Below, piece after piece: positions 61,205-64,000 of a stretch of 64,000 bases of DNA. The notes under the pieces were generated by a model. That model saw nothing but the letters and a program-made list of their open reading frames with translations, made no database searches and was not told where the DNA came from. Made by a program: the position numbers and the translations under genes. The DNA is from CAJXMH01 sp964001305 (GTDB taxonomy: Bacteria > Bacteroidota > Bacteroidia > Flavobacteriales_E > Vicingaceae), in assembly GCA_964001305.1 (NCBI GenBank), contig CAXFAI010000036.1, positions 1 through 64,000 of the forward strand, given 5' to 3'. Within the stretch, counting starts at the first letter, position 1; every line of letters begins with the position of its first letter.

Positions 61205-61864
61205 ATGAAATTTCACAAAGAAGGCGGCCCTAGTTTGGTCTTGGTTGTTGTTTTTGGTTTAGCCATTAGCATTTTAGCCAACGTTTTTGCATCAGAATAT
61301 GTAATTGTACAGTACTTAGCTTATGCAGTAAGTCTGTTTTTGCTCATTATGATTTTGCAGTTTTTCAGAGATCCAAAAAAGAATTTGGTTATCAATGAAA
61401 ATCAAATCATTTCTCCTTGTGATGGCAAAGTGGTTGTGATTGAGGTAGCGGAAGAAACCGAATTTTTGAATGAAAAGCGAAAGCAAATTTCCATTTTCAT
61501 GTCTCCTTTAAATGTGCACAATAACCGATACCCAATTGGAGGTGTTTTAAAATACTTCAAATACCATCCCGGTAAATACCTGGTAGCATGGCATCCTAAA
61601 TCTTCTACAGAAAATGAACGAACAACAGCCGTGGTTGAAGATGCAAAAGGCAGAAGCATATTGTTTCGACAAATTGCAGGTGCCTTAGCTCGAAGAATTG
61701 TTTTCTATGGCAAAGAAGAAGAAAAGGTTGAACAAGCTTCTGAGTGTGGTTTTATAAAGTTTGGGTCTAGAGTAGATTTATACATTCCACTTGATGCCAA
61801 AGTAAAAGTAAACTTGGAAGAAAAAGTAGTTGGTGGAGAAACGGTAATTGCTGAGTTTGGGTAA
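61205..61864 (+). CDS. psd: Phosphatidylserine decarboxylase, short proenzyme
   Basis: A 219-aa enzyme converting phosphatidylserine to phosphatidylethanolamine. Two N-terminal TM helices (LVLVVVFGLAISILANVFA; YAVSLFLLIMILQFF), then NENQIISPCDGKVVVIE, FMSPLNVHNNRYPIGG (His), and the self-cleavage Gly-Ser in IKFGSRVDLYIP, where Ser becomes the pyruvoyl cofactor. Length matches the short PSD class. 21 bp after cdsA. Confidence 0.95.
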   Translation: MKFHKEGGPSLVLVVVFGLAISILANVFASEYVIVQYLAYAVSLFLLIMILQFFRDPKKNLVINENQIISPCDGKVVVIEVAEETEFLNEKRKQISIFMSPLNVHNNRYPIGGVLKYFKYHPGKYLVAWHPKSSTENERTTAVVEDAKGRSILFRQIAGALARRIVFYGKEEEKVEQASECGFIKFGSRVDLYIPLDAKVKVNLEEKVVGGETVIAEFG

Positions 61865-61869
61865 TTGAC

Positions 61870-62187
61870 TTAGCGCTCAAAACCATAAGCCCGTTCTACT
61901 TTCGCGATCCGCACATGAAATTTTTCATACCACTCTTCTCTGCCACGCTTTTGAGCCATTTGATGACTTATTTCTTTTTTCCATTCACGAATGACTTCCT
62001 CATCTTTCCAATAGGAGATAAATAGTCCCATGCCATCTCTTGCGGCTTCAAAACCTAAAAAGCCATCTTGCTTTTCAGCTAATTGCTCTAGCTCAAGAGA
62101 AATCTGCTGGTACTCTTCGGTATTTTCTACCAAATAAGAAGTAAATATTACCGCATAATAGGGCGGTTTAGGCGTTTGGGCTATCAT
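61870..62187 (-). CDS. Antibiotic biosynthesis monooxygenase (ABM) domain protein
   Basis: A 105-aa ferredoxin-like dimeric alpha-beta barrel: YYAVIFTSYLVENTEEYQQISLELEQLAEKQDGFLGFEAARD, ISYWKDEEVIREWKK and a C-terminal FHVRIAKVERAYGF. ABM proteins include quinone monooxygenases and heme-degrading enzymes, but no specific substrate can be assigned. Its ATG overlaps the stop of the upstream DAHP synthase gene by 4 bp; it convergently ends 5 bp from psd. Confidence 0.9.
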   Translation of the reverse strand: MIAQTPKPPYYAVIFTSYLVENTEEYQQISLELEQLAEKQDGFLGFEAARDGMGLFISYWKDEEVIREWKKEISHQMAQKRGREEWYEKFHVRIAKVERAYGFER

Positions 62188-63269
62188 TTTTCTTTGCTGT
62201 GTATTAAGGTTTGTTGTCGTATAGACTCGTCATGAATGGCATTAAAAAAGGCCTGTATAAAGTCACTTTCTACTCCTAAAGCTTTTCCATTTTTCGTTAC
62301 TCGATCCATAATTTCTTTCCAACGCTCAAGTTGAAGAATGGTCACTTGGTTTTTCTTTTTATACTCTCCGATTTGCTTTACAATTTCCATTCGGTGCGCA
62401 ATGCGATCCATCAACTCATCATCCACTCGATCAATCTCCGCTCTTAAAAGCTCTAACTGATTTAAAAATTCTTGATTCGCACAAGAGGTCTTTTTTTGTA
62501 CTAAAGCGGCTAAGGTTTCTTTTAATTGCTTAGGTGTTAATTGCTGTTCCTTATCACTTAAGGCTTTTTCCGGCTGATAATGCGTTTCAATCATCAAGCC
62601 ATCCATGTCTAAATCTAACGCCTTCTGAGCCACCTGAGGAATTAAACTCGCCTTTCCACTAATGTGACTCGCATCACAAATAACTGGAAGAGTTGGGTGT
62701 GCCGCTTTCAACTGAATCGCTAAATTCCAATTGGGACTGTTGCGATATGGCCCATTTTCATTTAAATGAAAACCACGGTGAATGGCTCCTAATTTTTGAA
62801 TGCCCGCCTTATTAATTCGCTCCAAAGCTCCCATCCACAAACTTAAATCCGGGTTAATGGGATTTTTTACAAACACCGGTATATCAATACCTTTCATGGC
62901 ATCTGCCAAAGCTTGGACCGTAAATGGATTTACCGTAGTTCTAGCTCCAATCCAAAGCACATCTATTCCCGCTTTTAAGGCTTTTTCTAAATGTTCAGGA
63001 CTTGCTACTTCGGTCGCCACCTTTAATTTATATCGTTGCTTAATATCGGCCAACCACCTTAAGGCTTCTTCTCCAATTCCTTGAAAACTATCTGGTCTGG
63101 TTCTCGGTTTCCAAACTCCTGCTCTAAAAATATTCCCTTCAATCTGAACAAGCTCCTTGGCCGTTGCCTCCAACTGTTCAGGACTTTCAGCACTGCAGGG
63201 TCCGAAAAAATGAAAAGGCTTTTGCGCCGCCCATTCACTGTCAATATTTAAATTTCTTTGTTCGCTCAT
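62184..63269 (-). CDS. Bifunctional 3-deoxy-7-phosphoheptulonate synthase / chorismate mutase type II
   Basis: A 361-aa fused shikimate-pathway enzyme. Residues 1-260 are a class I-beta-like DAHP synthase (FHFFGPCSAESPEQLEATAKEL, IFRAGVWKPRTRPDSFQGIG, VPVFVKNPINPDLSLW, ICDASHISGK). The C-terminal ~90 residues form an AroQ-type chorismate mutase (LELLRAEIDRVDDELMDRIAHRMEIV, KKKNQVTILQLERW). In Bacteroidota this fusion allows allosteric control of DAHP synthesis by prephenate or chorismate binding to the mutase domain. Coupled to the ABM gene; starts 31 bp after the nucleotidase stop. Confidence 0.94.
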   Translation of the reverse strand: MSEQRNLNIDSEWAAQKPFHFFGPCSAESPEQLEATAKELVQIEGNIFRAGVWKPRTRPDSFQGIGEEALRWLADIKQRYKLKVATEVASPEHLEKALKAGIDVLWIGARTTVNPFTVQALADAMKGIDIPVFVKNPINPDLSLWMGALERINKAGIQKLGAIHRGFHLNENGPYRNSPNWNLAIQLKAAHPTLPVICDASHISGKASLIPQVAQKALDLDMDGLMIETHYQPEKALSDKEQQLTPKQLKETLAALVQKKTSCANQEFLNQLELLRAEIDRVDDELMDRIAHRMEIVKQIGEYKKKNQVTILQLERWKEIMDRVTKNGKALGVESDFIQAFFNAIHDESIRQQTLIHSKEK

Positions 63270-63300
63270 TTAAATTCTTGGCTAAGTAAGCATTTCTACT

Positions 63301-63999
63301 TTACAGAAAAGACTTCAATTCTAACAAATCAGAGATTATATATGTTGCCTTTTGGCCTGCTTTTGTATCAGCACAAAGATAAACCTGATCCATGCCCACA
63401 GCTTTAGCGCCCAAAACATCTGGTCCATAATCATCTCCAATCATCAAACTATTGGCAGACTTCGCTCCTGCTTCTTTCATGGCATGATGAAAAATACGCT
63501 TGTCTGGTTTACGAAAACCCATTCCATCTGAAATGATAATGGCCTTAAAATACTTTCGAATATCACAATTATCCAATTTTACATTTTGTGCCTCAACAAA
63601 ACCATTGGTAATCACATGCAAATCATATTCTTCGTTTAAATACTCCAACACCTCTATAGCATGAGGCAGTAAGTGAGTTTTAGATGAAGAAGTAGCTACG
63701 TACTCATCATTAAACAAGAGAGCCAATGGAGCATCGTCGTAACCAAAATGTTGAAAGCTTAGTAGGTATCGTTGTTGGCGAAGCTCATCCTTGACTACAT
63801 CTCCCTTTCGGTATTGGGCCCACAATTCGTCGTTCACCAAGCTATATACTTTAAAAAACTCAGGGAAACTTACCTTAAGCTTCTCCTCCATTTTGTGCTT
63901 CTTATACAAATCTTCAATGGCTTCAGCTGAATTCCGCTCAAAATCCCAAAGTGTTCTGTCTAAGTCGAAAAATAAATGTTGATACTTTTTTTGCTTCAT
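63301..63999 (-). CDS. yjjG: YjjG-like noncanonical pyrimidine nucleotidase (HAD family)
   Basis: A 232-aa haloacid-dehalogenase phosphatase. HAD motif I is FFDLDRTLWDF (DxDxT), motif II VITNGF, motif III lysine in SDGMGFRKPDKRIF, and motif IV MIGDDYGPDVLGAKAVGM. YjjG enzymes dephosphorylate noncanonical pyrimidine nucleotides (house-cleaning). The ATG is at 63997-63999, one base from the window end, so the gene is complete but its promoter is outside. Confidence 0.9.
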   Translation of the reverse strand: MKQKKYQHLFFDLDRTLWDFERNSAEAIEDLYKKHKMEEKLKVSFPEFFKVYSLVNDELWAQYRKGDVVKDELRQQRYLLSFQHFGYDDAPLALLFNDEYVATSSSKTHLLPHAIEVLEYLNEEYDLHVITNGFVEAQNVKLDNCDIRKYFKAIIISDGMGFRKPDKRIFHHAMKEAGAKSANSLMIGDDYGPDVLGAKAVGMDQVYLCADTKAGQKATYIISDLLELKSFL

Positions 64000-64000
64000 G

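Noticed and set aside
1..64000. tRNA, rRNA, insertion sequence or prophage genes
   Set aside because: None could be supported; intergenic spaces are short and no transposase, integrase or tRNA-like cloverleaf was seen.

Overview
The window looks like a chromosomal segment of a low-GC marine or aquatic Bacteroidota, most likely order Flavobacteriales. Four things point there: type IX secretion (T9SS) C-terminal sorting domains and SprB-like repeat proteins; phylum-typical genes (DUF5606, DUF3822, UMF1 transporter, fused PlsC/OlsB acyltransferase); several matches to the Bacteroidota sigma promoter (TTG/TTTG - about 18-23 nt - TAnnTTTG); and almost no Shine-Dalgarno sequences. No tRNA, rRNA, CRISPR array, prophage or insertion sequence was seen. 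Coding density is very high, with many 1-17 bp gene overlaps.

Layout. 1-4094 (minus) is the N-terminal part of a giant secreted adhesin-like protein with eight ~81-residue repeats. 4237-8594 (plus): DUF5606, M3 peptidase, purB, outer-membrane barrel. 8637-14752 (plus) is a tightly coupled operon of a 1005-aa AAA-type ATPase, two MscS channels and a CorA transporter, the best candidate here for an undescribed system; a small hypothetical gene follows. 15463-22639 (minus) is a probable five-gene run: two OmpA-like cell-surface proteins, a CAP-domain protein, an MFS transporter and an L-2-hydroxyglutarate oxidase. Then come aconitase (minus), an orphan FtsX-type permease and a GT39-like membrane protein (plus), the rpsF-rpsR-rplI operon (minus), dnaX with an A10 slippage tract (plus), and an M16 peptidase lipoprotein.

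34989-40863 is a translationally coupled three-gene T9SS cargo operon (a beta-helix protein and two paralogous jelly-roll proteins). A 425-bp intergenic region rich in palindromic repeats follows. 41289-50219 carries monomeric isocitrate dehydrogenase, a DUF6588-like protein, an EEP-family phosphatase, an alpha/beta hydrolase, thiol peroxidase, a bifunctional aminolipid acyltransferase (OlsF type) and a RecD-like helicase. 50325-55102 holds a pilin-like hypothetical, DUF3822, rsmD, coaD, a cysteine-less TlpA-like protein and a stomatin-family protein. 55099-61864 is a conserved housekeeping block: NUDIX/pyrE divergent pair, SRPBCC, birA, rsfS, ftsH, DUF2007, cdsA, psd. The window ends with an ABM monooxygenase, DAHP synthase/chorismate mutase and a YjjG-like nucleotidase (all minus).

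How genes work together. Aconitase and isocitrate dehydrogenase are consecutive TCA steps. cdsA, psd and olsF supply membrane lipids. The OmpA-type and T9SS-type surface proteins share one N-terminal jelly-roll-like domain delivered by two different anchoring routes. Gene names rest on motif and family recognition by eye; no database search was run.
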